From positions 1-38,788 of the forward strand of contig MWBW01000026.1 in the NCBI GenBank assembly GCA_002069725.1: a stretch of DNA of 38,788 bases, given 5' to 3'. Positions 29,696 through 37,985 of the stretch are shown piece by piece (the first letter of the stretch is position 1; each line of letters starts with the position of its first letter). The notes beneath the pieces were generated by a model. It did not search any database, was not told where the DNA came from, and saw nothing but the letters and a program-made list of their open reading frames with translations. The stretch comes from Firmicutes bacterium ADurb.Bin248. Its GTDB lineage: Bacteria; Bacillota; Clostridia; Christensenellales; CAG-138. Made by a program: the position numbers and the translations under genes.

Positions 29696-31135
29696 TTACG
29701 GGATCGGTATGGGTATTTCCGCCAGCGGCACCGTTTTCGTCGTGCCGGTCAGGCCGACACTGCTGCTCGCGGGGAATTCATAAACCTCGCCGCCTATGAG
29801 GTCCGCGCCGTTGAGCTCCGTGTAACAGGTATGGCTCAGGCGCAGAACGACCGTGCCTATGGCGTCGTAATCCTGCGGGAAGATGGGCAGCACGTAGGTG
29901 AGTTCGCCTATGATTCCGCTGTCCGGCATCTGCGCTTCGGCGACGCGCTCGCCGTTGACGTAGAGCTCGCCCGCGACGCCCGGCGCGTCGATTTTACCGT
30001 ATCTGTTGAACGCCGTCGGGCGAAGCAGGGCATACGTCATATCCTGCGTCCAGCCCTCGGGCACCTCCGTCGGTGTGATGTGCACGTAGATGCCGGTGGC
30101 GTGATACGAAGTTTCCACGCCGAGCGTCACGCCATCGAGCGAAATCCGCCGCGTGTCGATCGTCCAGCTCTTTTCGGCGCCGTCCCCGGCGTCCAGATGG
30201 TCCATGGTGAGGTCGATTTCGCCCGAGAGCGCCGTTGCGGACGCATCCGGCGCGCCGGACGCGGCGTTGCCGGGCGTCGCGTCGAAGGTGAAGGTGTGCG
30301 TGAGCCGCGCGACTGCCGCGCCATGGATCATCGCGTCCCCCTCGGCGATGCGGATGACCTGCGTGACGGTGATGATCCCATCGGGCAGGAGCTGTTCGTC
30401 CGGGTCCCCTGTAACCTGTGCGAAGAAAACGCCGTGATCCGCGCCGTCCGCGACGGGCGGCAGGCCGTGAGCGCCGATATAGAGCGGGTAGACGGTCGGA
30501 TCGCCTTCCACGGTATAAGTGGAAGCCCCCTCGACGGCCAGCATATCGATTTTAACGCTGCGCATGGCCTCCATGCCCGCTTCGTCCGCGTACATGTACG
30601 TGTTCCAGATCAGCGTGTGCCCGTCGTAGAGCACCTCGGCGACGCGGGGCTCGATGTTGCGAAGGAAAGCCCAATCCTCCTCGGAGAACGGCGCGAGGCC
30701 CATCTGCGCGCGGTAACCGGCCCATGTATCGGCGTCCTCCCACTCGTTGAGCAGAGAGATCGAGTAGCCCACGTCCCTGCACGCGGCGTTCGCGATGGCC
30801 TCCTCGACGGCCGGCGCGGGGGAGCGCGTTTCGGGATTCTCGAGCATATATCGGCTCGCCCTGAACTCGAAGCCGAGGAATTCGGCGAGCGCCCGCGCCG
30901 CCTGCGGGAAGCAGACGCACGCGAGGATGAGCGCCGCGAGGCACGCGGCGGCGGGCACGAGCAGGCGGGCGACGGTCCGGCGGCGAAGCCTTCTTGGCGC
31001 GGCGGCCCGTTCCGTTTCGCGGCGGATGCGCCGTACTGCGGCCCTGTCGAGCGGCAGGGAATCGATCCCCGAAAGCAGCGCGTCCGTTTGCTCCGCGCTC
31101 AGGGTATGGAACGAAAAATCAAGCTCATTCGGCAT
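29696..31135 (-). CDS. Probable membrane-bound anti-sigma factor
   Basis: The 479-residue protein has a cytoplasmic N-terminus (about 1-57: HTLSAEQTDALLSGIDSLP, then an Arg-rich segment), one membrane helix (VARLLVPAAACLAALILACVCF) and a large outer part. This is the layout of anti-sigma factors encoded next to ECF sigma genes in Clostridia, some with a DUF4179 domain; I cannot confirm that domain here. Its ATG lies inside the sigma factor gene with an 11-base overlap, which signals coupled translation and partnership. The outer domain would sense an envelope signal and release the sigma factor. No site for regulated proteolysis could be picked out. Confidence 0.75.
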   Translation of the reverse strand: MPNELDFSFHTLSAEQTDALLSGIDSLPLDRAAVRRIRRETERAAAPRRLRRRTVARLLVPAAACLAALILACVCFPQAARALAEFLGFEFRASRYMLENPETRSPAPAVEEAIANAACRDVGYSISLLNEWEDADTWAGYRAQMGLAPFSEEDWAFLRNIEPRVAEVLYDGHTLIWNTYMYADEAGMEAMRSVKIDMLAVEGASTYTVEGDPTVYPLYIGAHGLPPVADGADHGVFFAQVTGDPDEQLLPDGIITVTQVIRIAEGDAMIHGAAVARLTHTFTFDATPGNAASGAPDASATALSGEIDLTMDHLDAGDGAEKSWTIDTRRISLDGVTLGVETSYHATGIYVHITPTEVPEGWTQDMTYALLRPTAFNRYGKIDAPGVAGELYVNGERVAEAQMPDSGIIGELTYVLPIFPQDYDAIGTVVLRLSHTCYTELNGADLIGGEVYEFPASSSVGLTGTTKTVPLAEIPIPIP

Positions 31136-31667
31136 GGTGATACCCCCCTTGGTCTGAATTCTTTAATTTGATGAGCGCGCGCCGCAGGCGCTGGTCGATC
31201 GTGTTCTCCTTCATGCCGGTCATGCGCGCGATTTCCTTGGTGCGCATACCGAAATAATACCGGCAGATCAATATCGTGCTGTCCGGCTCGCCGAGCGCGC
31301 GCACGCTTTGGATCAATGCGTCGCTTTCCATGCGCGCGAGCGCCATATTATCGGTCTGCTCGGGCGCGGGCATCCGTTCGTCGAGCGCGACGGCCTCGGC
31401 CCTGCGGCGCTTTTTGAGCCGGTCGACGGCCATGTTGCGCGCGCTCGCGCACAGGTATGCCTTGACGGAGCCTTTGTCGAAGTCAAGCTCGCCGCGCCGC
31501 GCGTAGACGGAGAAAAACGCGTCGCTGGCGCACTCCTCGATTTCCTCGCGCGCGTCCCGCCCGAGCACCGCGGCGGCCGCGTGGTAGACAAGACCCGTGT
31601 ACGCGGCAAGCATTTTTTCAAGCGCTTGTTCCGGGGCGCTTTGCAGCATCCGGGCGATTGCGTCCAT
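31125..31667 (-). CDS. ECF sigma factor (sigma-70 family)
   Basis: The 180-residue protein has sigma region 2 (about 20-90: YTGLVYHAAAAVLGRDAREEIEECASDAFFSVYARRG to LCASARNMAVDRLKKRRR) and region 4 (about 120-170: RALGEPDSTILICRYYFGMRTKEIARMTGMKENTIDQRLRRALIKLK). Regions 1 and 3 are absent, as in all ECF factors. GAGGAGG precedes the ATG. It forms a pair with the downstream anti-sigma gene. I could not identify a convincing autoregulatory promoter with an AAC-type -35. Confidence 0.92.
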   Translation of the reverse strand: MDAIARMLQSAPEQALEKMLAAYTGLVYHAAAAVLGRDAREEIEECASDAFFSVYARRGELDFDKGSVKAYLCASARNMAVDRLKKRRRAEAVALDERMPAPEQTDNMALARMESDALIQSVRALGEPDSTILICRYYFGMRTKEIARMTGMKENTIDQRLRRALIKLKNSDQGGYHHAE

Positions 31668-31744
31668 GCCTGAACCTCCTCGTTTATTTCTGAGAGCTCT
31701 CGCCGTATATATCCGTTATGCCGGGCAGAATCTGACGTCCGGGG

Positions 31745-31769
31745 CGCAAAAGGCCGGGATATTTTTGCG
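31745..31769. other. Inverted repeat upstream of the sigma factor gene
   Basis: CGCAAAA and TTTTGCG, seven-base perfect arms with an 11-base gap, lie about 80-100 bases upstream of the sigma gene start. It could be an operator, or a terminator arm for the gene reading in from the right. No binding protein is suggested by sequence. Confidence 0.4.
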
Positions 31770-31800
31770 TCGGCGCCTGTTTGGGATGAAAAACGTAAGA

Positions 31801-31819
31801 GGACGGCCGTCGGCCGTCC
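31801..31819 (-). terminator. Terminator after the acyltransferase gene
   Basis: On the minus strand GGACGGCC and GGCCGTCC form an eight-base stem with a three-base loop, followed by TCTTACGTTTTT. It is about 35 bases past the stop of the acyltransferase. Similar hairpins occur at 29648-29671 and 33734-33749 (CCGTCC-GATG-GGACGG), so it may also be a repeat. Confidence 0.55.
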
Positions 31820-31853
31820 CTTCGCAATCCCGCCCGATGGCCGGAGCGGTTGC

Positions 31854-32993
31854 TTATTTCTCCCCGCCCTGCCTGAGTATGTCGTAGAGCATGAGGAACT
31901 TGAGCGTGTTGGAAGCGCCGGCTATGGCGAGCTCGTAGTAATTGTCCGTCGTGGCGAAGACGATGGCCCGCCTGCCGTGCATGGCCATGTCGGAGATGGA
32001 GGCGAGGGGGATGGAGGTATTGCCGCAGGTGATGCGCTCGGTGTTCATTTCGAGCGCGCCGGAATCGACGGGCGTTTCCTCGTGCCGGGAAACGCTCATG
32101 AGGGCCGCCTCGTCGGCCGTGAAGCGCGCCTGTCCGCTCGCGGCGGCCTTTTCGACCTCCGCCTTCTGCCACGCGGCGAGCTGCTTGACGGTCGTGAACG
32201 GCAGCCCCTCGAGATAGCCGTACTCGGTGTAACGGAATGTAAGGCCGCATTTGTCGCAGGAAACCTGATCCCCGCCCGAGCGGAGCGAGTCGAGCGCGCC
32301 GCAACGCGGGCACAGGAACATCAGGTGCTCCATCTTCTCGGCGAGGTTTTTACCGCGATAAGGCGCGGGGCTTTTGAGCTGGCGCTCGTAGGCGTCCTCG
32401 TGGAGGTCGCGCGCGATGGCCGCGTTGATCTCCTCCACGCTCATGCCGGCGAGCTGTTCCTTGGTGTATACGTTGACCGGCGCGCCGTAGAACCTGCCGC
32501 GGCGGGTGTTCTTCTCGCTCCAGTTGGGGCTCACGAAGTAGCCGCCCTCGAAGCGGAACGTGACCAGGGCGCAGCGCGCGCTCTTGACCATCTTGCCCGT
32601 GGAGGGGAGTATGGGATTCGTCACGCCGTCCCACGAGCGGTTGCCTTCCGCGAAGATGCACACGTTCCTGCCCGCGCGGATGCAGCGAAGCACCTCCATC
32701 ACGGTCGAGGCGGCGGTGCTGCCCTTGTAGCGCGCGATGGGCGCGAAGGCATAGCGCAGGAACTTTCCGGCCCGTTTCCAGCGAAGGATGTGCTCGCTCG
32801 CCACGAAATACATCTGCCTGGGGAAGCTGAGCCCCACGAGCAGCATGTCGTAGTCCGTGTTGTGGTTTGAAAGTACGATATAAGGCCCGGGTAAATTCCT
32901 GGCGACCTTGAAGCGGTATCCGAACTTGAGCTTGAGAAAGATCAGCACGGGCAGATAAAAGAATTTATAGAAGAACAGATGCCTTTTTTTCAT
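31854..32993 (-). CDS. PlsC-type 1-acylglycerol-3-phosphate acyltransferase with zinc ribbon
   Basis: The 379-residue protein has an N-terminal membrane segment (LFFYKFFYLPVLIFLKL) and an acyltransferase domain with SNHNTDYDM (the HX4D motif), a KGSTAAS segment and AEGNRSWDG (the EGxR motif). This would move an acyl group to lysophosphatidate or a related lipid at the inner membrane face. Past the usual PlsC length there is a zinc ribbon (CPRCG and CDKCG, about residues 247-275) and a further unknown C-terminal domain ending LYDILRQGGEK. The start at 32993 has GGGAG six bases before it; the open frame to 33092 adds an Arg-rich run without a ribosome site. The zinc ribbon suggests an unusual regulatory or binding role. 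Confidence 0.82.
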   Translation of the reverse strand: MKKRHLFFYKFFYLPVLIFLKLKFGYRFKVARNLPGPYIVLSNHNTDYDMLLVGLSFPRQMYFVASEHILRWKRAGKFLRYAFAPIARYKGSTAASTVMEVLRCIRAGRNVCIFAEGNRSWDGVTNPILPSTGKMVKSARCALVTFRFEGGYFVSPNWSEKNTRRGRFYGAPVNVYTKEQLAGMSVEEINAAIARDLHEDAYERQLKSPAPYRGKNLAEKMEHLMFLCPRCGALDSLRSGGDQVSCDKCGLTFRYTEYGYLEGLPFTTVKQLAAWQKAEVEKAAASGQARFTADEAALMSVSRHEETPVDSGALEMNTERITCGNTSIPLASISDMAMHGRRAIVFATTDNYYELAIAGASNTLKFLMLYDILRQGGEK

Positions 32994-33107
32994 GAGCCAC
33001 TCCCGTTTGGATGCGTTGGGTTCACTTCTTTTTATACTATAACGTGAAAGGCCGCGCGTCAAGCGCGGCCGGCTTTTTGAAAAAGGGCGCAAATGTGAAA
33101 CCTTGCT

Positions 33108-33698
33108 TTACTTGCCCGTGCGCCTGCGGTGCGAGCCCGCCTGGCGGAGGTATCCGCCGCGCTGGCTTTTTACGTCGCTCACCGTGATGACGGCACCCTG
33201 CTCCACGCTCTGTATGATGCCGATGGCCTCGTGGGAGAGCTTCCTTCTGAGCGTGCACATGATGAGATAGCGGTCCGTGCCGTCCATGCCGCGCGTGACA
33301 AGCTGCGTCACGCCGAAGCCGCTCTTGCGAAGCTCCGCGCAGATGCCGTCGCTCTTCTCGCGGCTCATGACGACCGCCTGTATCGAGCACAGGCCGAAGG
33401 CGAGCTTCTCCTCGAGCCAGCTTCCCATAAAGTTGCCCAGGGCGAACGCGAACGCGTAGGTGAACATTTTGATCGGATCGCTCTGGTAGTTCGCCAGCAC
33501 GCCCGCCGCGACGATGAGCCAGAGCGTAACCTCGATGAGCGCGATGCACGCGCCCACGATGCGCTCTCCGCGGTTGATGAGCACGATGCGCAGCGTGCCC
33601 AGCGTCACCTCGAGTATTTTGCCGAAGAATATACACAGATAAACCAGCAGCGACGCGCCCGTGAAAAACGCGCCGATCACCTCAAAGAAATGGGTCAA
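33108..33698 (-). CDS. UPF0316/DUF2179 membrane protein
   Basis: About 196 residues. It begins THFFEVIGAFFTGASLLVYLCIFFGKILEVTLGTLRIVLINRGER, with three membrane helices (YLCIFFGKILEVTLGTL, IVGACIALIEVTLWLIVAAGVL, MFTYAFAFALGNFMGSWLEE). A cytoplasmic DUF2179 domain follows (VVMSREKSDGICAELRKSGFGVTQLVTRG and MCTLRRKLSHEAIGIIQSVEQGAVITVSDV). The family is widespread in Bacillota and of unknown role. I place the start at the TTG 33698, because GGAGG lies eight bases upstream; the ATG codons at 33713 and 33725 come before or within that ribosome binding site. The C-terminus is Arg-rich and ends RRRTGK. Confidence 0.88.
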   Translation of the reverse strand: MTHFFEVIGAFFTGASLLVYLCIFFGKILEVTLGTLRIVLINRGERIVGACIALIEVTLWLIVAAGVLANYQSDPIKMFTYAFAFALGNFMGSWLEEKLAFGLCSIQAVVMSREKSDGICAELRKSGFGVTQLVTRGMDGTDRYLIMCTLRRKLSHEAIGIIQSVEQGAVITVSDVKSQRGGYLRQAGSHRRRTGK

Positions 33699-33757
33699 TG
33701 CGAACACCTCCATGTGATAACGCATAAAATAAACCGTCCGATGGGACGGCACAATCC

Positions 33758-33785
33758 ATTATACATAAATTACCGGCAAAAGCAA
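33758..33785 (-). promoter_or_regulatory. Promoter of the UPF0316 gene
   Basis: On the minus strand TTGCTT (33780-33785) and TATAAT (33758-33763) are 16 bases apart. Just upstream is TTCACA (33795-33800), 31 bases from the -10 box, similar to the layout before LP1-LP3. A CCGTCC-GATG-GGACGG hairpin (33734-33749) is in the leader. Confidence 0.6.
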
Positions 33786-33899
33786 AGCCGGCGCTGTGAA
33801 TTTTCCGTTACAAACGGGCGTTATTGCCATCTTTTCAAGCGGTTTTTCACGAAAGGGAGCCGTGTTCATCGAATTTTCAAACACGCGCGCGAATCGGTG

Positions 33900-33908
33900 T
33901 GATATAAT
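33900..33908 (+). promoter_or_regulatory. Extended -10 promoter of the NlpC/P60 gene
   Basis: TGATATAAT, followed by CC exactly as in the promoter at 25588, is 29 bases before the ATG at 33938. A TTCAAA at 33876-33881 is too far to be a normal -35 box. Confidence 0.55.
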
Positions 33909-33937
33909 CCATCAAAGACGTCAATAATCGCAATGGA

Positions 33938-35617
33938 ATGTTGGAAGCCATGAAAGAGCGCATCGCAAAACTGATTTCCCGGATTTCGGCCGCGGCCGCG
34001 AGGCGGCGCGCGCGCGTCCAGCGCCTGCGCGCGGCTTTCCGGCGCGCGGGCGGCTATCCCGCGCTGGCCCGCCGCTTCAAAACCTCGCTGCGGGCGCGCT
34101 CGCCCCACGCCATAGGCGCGCTCGCGGGCGTCGGCGCGCTCGTCGTGCTCGTCGCGCTGCTCGCCGCCTTCTCCGGCGGCGGGAGCGAAGCCTTGGCCGC
34201 CGAAAGGGAGAGGGACGCGCTTTCGACCGCGCTCATAGACATCGCCCTGGAAATTACGCCTTCCCCCTCGCCTACGCCGCGTCCCCCCGCTACGCCCGTT
34301 CTCACGCCCACGCCGGTGTTCTTCGGCAAGGGTATGACGGGCGAGCGCGTCATGGCGATCCAGGAGCGGCTCATGGAGCTCGGCTATATGGATTACGACG
34401 AGCCCACGGAATACTTCGGCAGCATAACCAAGCAATCGGTGGAGAAATTCCAGCGCAGGCACGGCCTGACCATCAACGGCGAGGTCGACGAGCTAACCTA
34501 CGACAGGCTCATGCGCGAGGACGCGCTGCCCTACATGGTGAGCGTCGGCGACGAGGGCATAGACGTCGAGGAGCTTCAGAAGCGCCTCGTCGAGCTCGAT
34601 TACATGACCAAGGCGACCGGCTACTTCGGCGAGGAAACGAAAGCCGCCGTCGAGGAGTTCCAGAGCCGCAACGACCTCGACGTGGACGGCATGATCGGCA
34701 CATTGACGCGCGAGGCGCTTTACAGCGAGGAGGCCATACCGCACTCCCTCTCCTACGGCGAAACGGGCGAGCAGGTGCTCGCCTACCAGAAACGCCTGTT
34801 CAACCTGGGCTATCTCACGACGGAACCGGACGGCACCTTCGGCCGCGATACCGTGGCTGCGGTCAAGCTATTCCAGGAGCTCAACGGCCTCATCGCGGAC
34901 GGGCACATCGGCCCCATGACCCGCGAGACGCTCATGTCGAGCGACGCGCAGGCCAACGCGCTGACCATAGGCATGAGCGGGGAAACGATCAAGAGCGTGC
35001 AGAAGAAGCTCAAGTCGCTTGGCTACCTCTCGAGCGCGGACGGATACTTCGGCTCGGGCACGGAGGCCGCGGTGCGCGCCTTCCAGAAGAACAACGGCCT
35101 TTCCGTGGACGGCAAGGTCGGCCGCAAGACCATGGCCAAGCTGCTCGCGGGCGACGCGGTCAAGGCCTCCCCCGGGCAGCCCGCCGCGACCTCCGGCGGC
35201 GGATCGAGTTCGACGCCGAGCCCGGATAACAACGGCGGCGCGACGGCGGACCGGTTTGTGGAGATCGCGCTCTCGAAGCTCGGCCGCCCGTACAGGACGG
35301 GCGCGAAAGGGCCGGATTCGTTCGACTGCTCGGGCTTCGTGTACTGGTGCCTCAACCAGGCGGGCGTCAGGCAGAGCTATATGACGAGCAAAACCTGGCG
35401 CAGCGTCACCAAGTACCGGCGCATCGACGACATCGACGATTGCAAGAAGGGCGACGTGCTGGTGTTCCGCATGTCCTCCTCGAAGGGCCATGTCGGCATT
35501 GTGATCAACGGCACGGAGATGGTGGACGCCTCCTCCGGCAACGGCGAAGTCGTGCGCCGCAGCTACAAGACCGATTACTGGCGCAAGTATTTCTACTGCG
35601 CGTACAGAATATTCTAA
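33938..35617 (+). CDS. NlpC/P60 peptidase with four peptidoglycan-binding repeats
   Basis: The 559-residue protein has a basic N-terminus, one membrane helix (AIGALAGVGALVVLVALLAAF, about 59-79), a Pro/Thr linker (SPSPTPRPPATPVLTPTP) and four PG_binding_1 repeats (about 128-400), each with LQxxLxxLGY, a YFGxxT and a VDGxxGxxT motif. A Ser/Gly/Pro linker leads to a C-terminal NlpC/P60 domain with Cys464 in FDCSGFVYW and His518 in KGHVGIVI. Such enzymes cut peptide stems of the wall, usually between D-Glu and the diamino acid. It is probably a membrane-anchored wall hydrolase facing outwards. The start could also be ATG 33950. It is a single-gene unit ended by a strong terminator. Confidence 0.93.
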   Translation: MLEAMKERIAKLISRISAAAARRRARVQRLRAAFRRAGGYPALARRFKTSLRARSPHAIGALAGVGALVVLVALLAAFSGGGSEALAAERERDALSTALIDIALEITPSPSPTPRPPATPVLTPTPVFFGKGMTGERVMAIQERLMELGYMDYDEPTEYFGSITKQSVEKFQRRHGLTINGEVDELTYDRLMREDALPYMVSVGDEGIDVEELQKRLVELDYMTKATGYFGEETKAAVEEFQSRNDLDVDGMIGTLTREALYSEEAIPHSLSYGETGEQVLAYQKRLFNLGYLTTEPDGTFGRDTVAAVKLFQELNGLIADGHIGPMTRETLMSSDAQANALTIGMSGETIKSVQKKLKSLGYLSSADGYFGSGTEAAVRAFQKNNGLSVDGKVGRKTMAKLLAGDAVKASPGQPAATSGGGSSSTPSPDNNGGATADRFVEIALSKLGRPYRTGAKGPDSFDCSGFVYWCLNQAGVRQSYMTSKTWRSVTKYRRIDDIDDCKKGDVLVFRMSSSKGHVGIVINGTEMVDASSGNGEVVRRSYKTDYWRKYFYCAYRIF

Positions 35618-35620
35618 GTC

Positions 35621-35648
35621 AAAAAAAGCGGCGCCCGCCGCTTTTTTT
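35621..35648 (+). terminator. Strong terminator after the NlpC/P60 gene
   Basis: Perfect 12-base arms AAAAAAAGCGGC and GCCGCTTTTTTT with a four-base loop, four bases after the stop codon. Confidence 0.9.
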
Positions 35649-35813
35649 GAGCGGTTCGGCAAGCGCCTGCGCCTGCGGCGCGGCCGGCGCTTATTGCGAG
35701 GAAAACCTTGCGCGGCAAGGCTTTTCGCTCGCGCCGTACACGCCGCCGCCCGCGAATCCAGTCTCCGGGGACCGCGGCCTCCGGCGCCCCTCCAAGAGTT
35801 TGGGCATCCCTCC
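35649..35813. other. Unexplained interval between two terminators
   Basis: I see no convincing gene in this stretch. It contains a hairpin with CCTTGC/GCAAGG and GAAAA/TTTTC arms (35701-35726) followed by T-rich bases, GC-rich inverted segments near 35665-35690, and no clear promoter. It ends at a second perfect terminator. It may be a small RNA gene, a leader or a degenerate repeat. Confidence 0.35.
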
Positions 35814-35839
35814 GGGCGGCTCCGCCGCCCTCTTTTTTT
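35814..35839 (+). terminator. Second terminator, upstream of pruA
   Basis: Perfect seven-base arms GGGCGGC and GCCGCCC with loop TCC, then TC and seven T. No gene is seen ending just before it. Confidence 0.75.
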
Positions 35840-35887
35840 CGCGCGAAATAAGCAGACTGCGTTCTAGAATTACATCCGACTTTTTCA

Positions 35888-35916
35888 TTGACAAGGCCGT
35901 TTCCGGATACTATACT
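35888..35916 (+). promoter_or_regulatory. Consensus promoter of pruA
   Basis: TTGACA (35888-35893), 17 bases, TATACT (35911-35916), 31 bases before the ATG at 35948. It is the closest to consensus on the plus strand in this window. Confidence 0.88.
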
Positions 35917-35947
35917 GAATTTGCAAACACATCGGGAGGCATATCGC

Positions 35948-37576
35948 ATGAGCAACGGTTTTTTTCGCGTACCGCAGCCGTATAACGAGCCTGTGAAGGC
36001 GTATCTGCCCGGCAGTCCGGAGCGCGCGGCGCTCAAGGCGGAACTCGCGCGCCAGTCCGGCGAGGTCGTCGACATCCCGCTGATCATCGGCGGCAAGGAG
36101 ATTTGGACCGAGCGGCGTTACGACGTCGTCATGCCGCACGAGCGCGCGCATGTGATCGCGCGCTGCTGCGTGGCGGGCGAGGCGGAGCTTCGCATGGCGG
36201 CGGAAGCGGCCTGCCGCGCCGCGAAAACTTGGGGCGCAATGCCCTTCGAGCAGAGGGCGGCGGTGTTCCTCAAGGCCGCGGAGCTTCTTTCCGGCCCGTG
36301 GCGCGCGAAGCTCAACGCTTCGACCATGCTCGGCCAGAGCAAGACCGCCTATCAGGCGGAGATCGACGCGGTGTGCGAATTGTGCGACTTCTTCCGCTAC
36401 AACGCGCATTTCGCGGCGGGCATCTACGAGCGCCAGCCCGAGAATGCGCGCGGCGTATGGAACCGCGTGGAGTACCGGCCGCTCGACGGCTTCGTCCTCG
36501 CCGTCACGCCCTTTAACTTCACCTCCATAGGCGGCAACCTGCCCGGGGCGCCCGCTCTGATGGGGAACTGCGTCGTCTGGAAGCCCGCGTCCGCGGCCGC
36601 GCTCTCCAACTATTACGTCATGCGCCTTCTCATGGAGGCGGGGCTGCCCGAGGGCGTCATCAACTTCGTGCCCGCGCGCGGGGCGGAGGTTTCGCGCGTG
36701 CTGATCGCCGACCCGCGCATGGCCGGCTTCCACTTCACGGGCTCCACGGAGGTGTTCTCCGGCGTGTGGAGCGCGGTCGGCGCGAACATATCGAACTACC
36801 GTTCCTATCCCCGGCTCGTGGGCGAGACCGGCGGCAAGGACTTCGTCTTCGCGCACGCGAGCGCAGACGCGGATGCGCTTGCCGCGGCTCTGGTTCGCGG
36901 CGCGTACGAGTATCAGGGGCAGAAGTGCTCCGCGGCCTCGCGCGCGTACATCCCGGCCTCGCTGTGGGAAAGCGTGAAGCAAAAGATGCTCGCGCTCATC
37001 GCGCCGCTCAAAGTCGGCGACGTCGCGGATTTTACGAACTTCATGGGCGCGGTCATAGACGAGGCGTCGTTCGGAAAAATCACATCCTACATCGACATGG
37101 CCAAGGCTTCGCCGGACGCGGAGTTCATTTGCGGCGGCTACGACGGCGCGAAGGGCTATTTCATCCGCCCCACGCTGATCCGCGCGAAAACGCCGGATTT
37201 CCCGACCATGACGACGGAACTGTTCGGCCCCGTGCTCACGGTCTACGTCTACGAGGACGCGGCGCTCGAGCAAACGCTCGCGCTGTGCGACACATCCACG
37301 GCCTACGCGCTCACCGGCGCCATCTTCGCGAACGACCGCGCGGCGATCCTTCGCATGGAAGCCGCGCTGCGCGACGCGGCGGGCAACTTCTACATCAACG
37401 ACAAGCCCACGGGCGCCGTGGTCGGCCAGCAGCCTTTCGGCGGGGCGCGCGCCTCCGGCACCAACGACAAGGCGGGCAGCGAACTCAACCTCATCCGCTG
37501 GGTCAGCCCCAGAACCATCAAGGAAACTTTTGTCCCCGCGACGGCCGCGGATTATCCATACATGAGCGAAGCCTGA
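35948..37576 (+). CDS. pruA: L-glutamate gamma-semialdehyde (P5C) dehydrogenase
   Basis: This enzyme oxidises glutamate semialdehyde, formed from 1-pyrroline-5-carboxylate, to glutamate with NAD+, the second step of proline and hydroxyproline breakdown. The 542-residue length fits stand-alone PruA. Visible motifs are LAVTPFNFTSIGGNLPGAPALMGNCVVWKPA (cofactor region), FTGSTEVF, the general-base Glu293 in VGETGGKDFVF, and the catalytic Cys327 in EYQGQKCSAASRAY. TELFGPVLTVYVYED and NFYINDKPTGAVVGQQPFGG complete the P5C dehydrogenase pattern. GGGAGG lies seven bases before the ATG. It precedes a 2Fe-2S protein and an FAD oxidoreductase that could supply P5C. Confidence 0.94.
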   Translation: MSNGFFRVPQPYNEPVKAYLPGSPERAALKAELARQSGEVVDIPLIIGGKEIWTERRYDVVMPHERAHVIARCCVAGEAELRMAAEAACRAAKTWGAMPFEQRAAVFLKAAELLSGPWRAKLNASTMLGQSKTAYQAEIDAVCELCDFFRYNAHFAAGIYERQPENARGVWNRVEYRPLDGFVLAVTPFNFTSIGGNLPGAPALMGNCVVWKPASAAALSNYYVMRLLMEAGLPEGVINFVPARGAEVSRVLIADPRMAGFHFTGSTEVFSGVWSAVGANISNYRSYPRLVGETGGKDFVFAHASADADALAAALVRGAYEYQGQKCSAASRAYIPASLWESVKQKMLALIAPLKVGDVADFTNFMGAVIDEASFGKITSYIDMAKASPDAEFICGGYDGAKGYFIRPTLIRAKTPDFPTMTTELFGPVLTVYVYEDAALEQTLALCDTSTAYALTGAIFANDRAAILRMEAALRDAAGNFYINDKPTGAVVGQQPFGGARASGTNDKAGSELNLIRWVSPRTIKETFVPATAADYPYMSEA

Positions 37577-37595
37577 GCCCCGCGCCGCGGGGCTC
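37575..37595. other. Hairpin at the pruA stop codon
   Basis: Nine-base perfect arms GAGCCCCGC and GCGGGGCTC around GCC overlap the stop codon. It is followed by AAAAA on the plus strand, so it lacks a U-tract; it may slow or partly stop transcription, or protect the mRNA end. Confidence 0.5.
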
Positions 37596-37676
37596 AAAAA
37601 GACCAGCCTTCCCGCAAAAGAGAGTCGCCGCGCGGAGGGCCGGTGTTGTGTACGCAAAAAGACCGGAGGCATAAGT

Positions 37677-37985
37677 ATGGAGCGGATCGCCAGGCATCCG
37701 ATACTCGATTTTCCCGAGAGGAAGGCGCTCGATTTCACCTTCGACGGCAGGCCCATGCGGGGCCTCGAGGGGGATACGATCCAGTCCGCGCTACACGCAA
37801 ACGGCGTGGTCGTGCTCGCCCGCAGCCACGAGCTGCGCCGCCCGCGCGGGTTCTACTGCGCCATAGGCAACTGCTCGAGCTGCATGATGACGGTGGACGG
37901 CGTGCCCAACGTCAAAACCTGCGCGACCATGCTTCGCGCGGGCATGGACGTGCGCACGCAGCGCGGTAAGGGGGTGCTCGGATGA
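37677..37985 (+). CDS. (2Fe-2S)-binding small subunit of an amino acid-type dehydrogenase
   Basis: The 102-residue protein has a ferredoxin-like fold with cluster ligands in FYCAIGNCSSCMMTVDGVPNVKTC (Cys, X4, Cys, X2, Cys, X12, Cys). This is the small 2Fe-2S component found with FAD subunits of sarcosine oxidase alpha-like, opine or proline/hydroxyproline dehydrogenases and HcnA. The ATG at 37677 follows GGAGG by a few bases. Its stop overlaps the start of the FAD subunit by four bases (ATGA), so the two form a complex. Electrons from substrate would pass from FAD through this cluster. Confidence 0.85.
   Translation: MERIARHPILDFPERKALDFTFDGRPMRGLEGDTIQSALHANGVVVLARSHELRRPRGFYCAIGNCSSCMMTVDGVPNVKTCATMLRAGMDVRTQRGKGVLG

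Noticed and set aside
37575..37595. Rho-independent terminator after pruA
   Set aside because: The stem is strong but is followed by A, not T, on the plus strand; listed only as a hairpin.
35885..37756. 623-codon minus-strand open frame opposite pruA
   Set aside because: pruA on the plus strand has complete catalytic motifs, a consensus promoter and a ribosome binding site.
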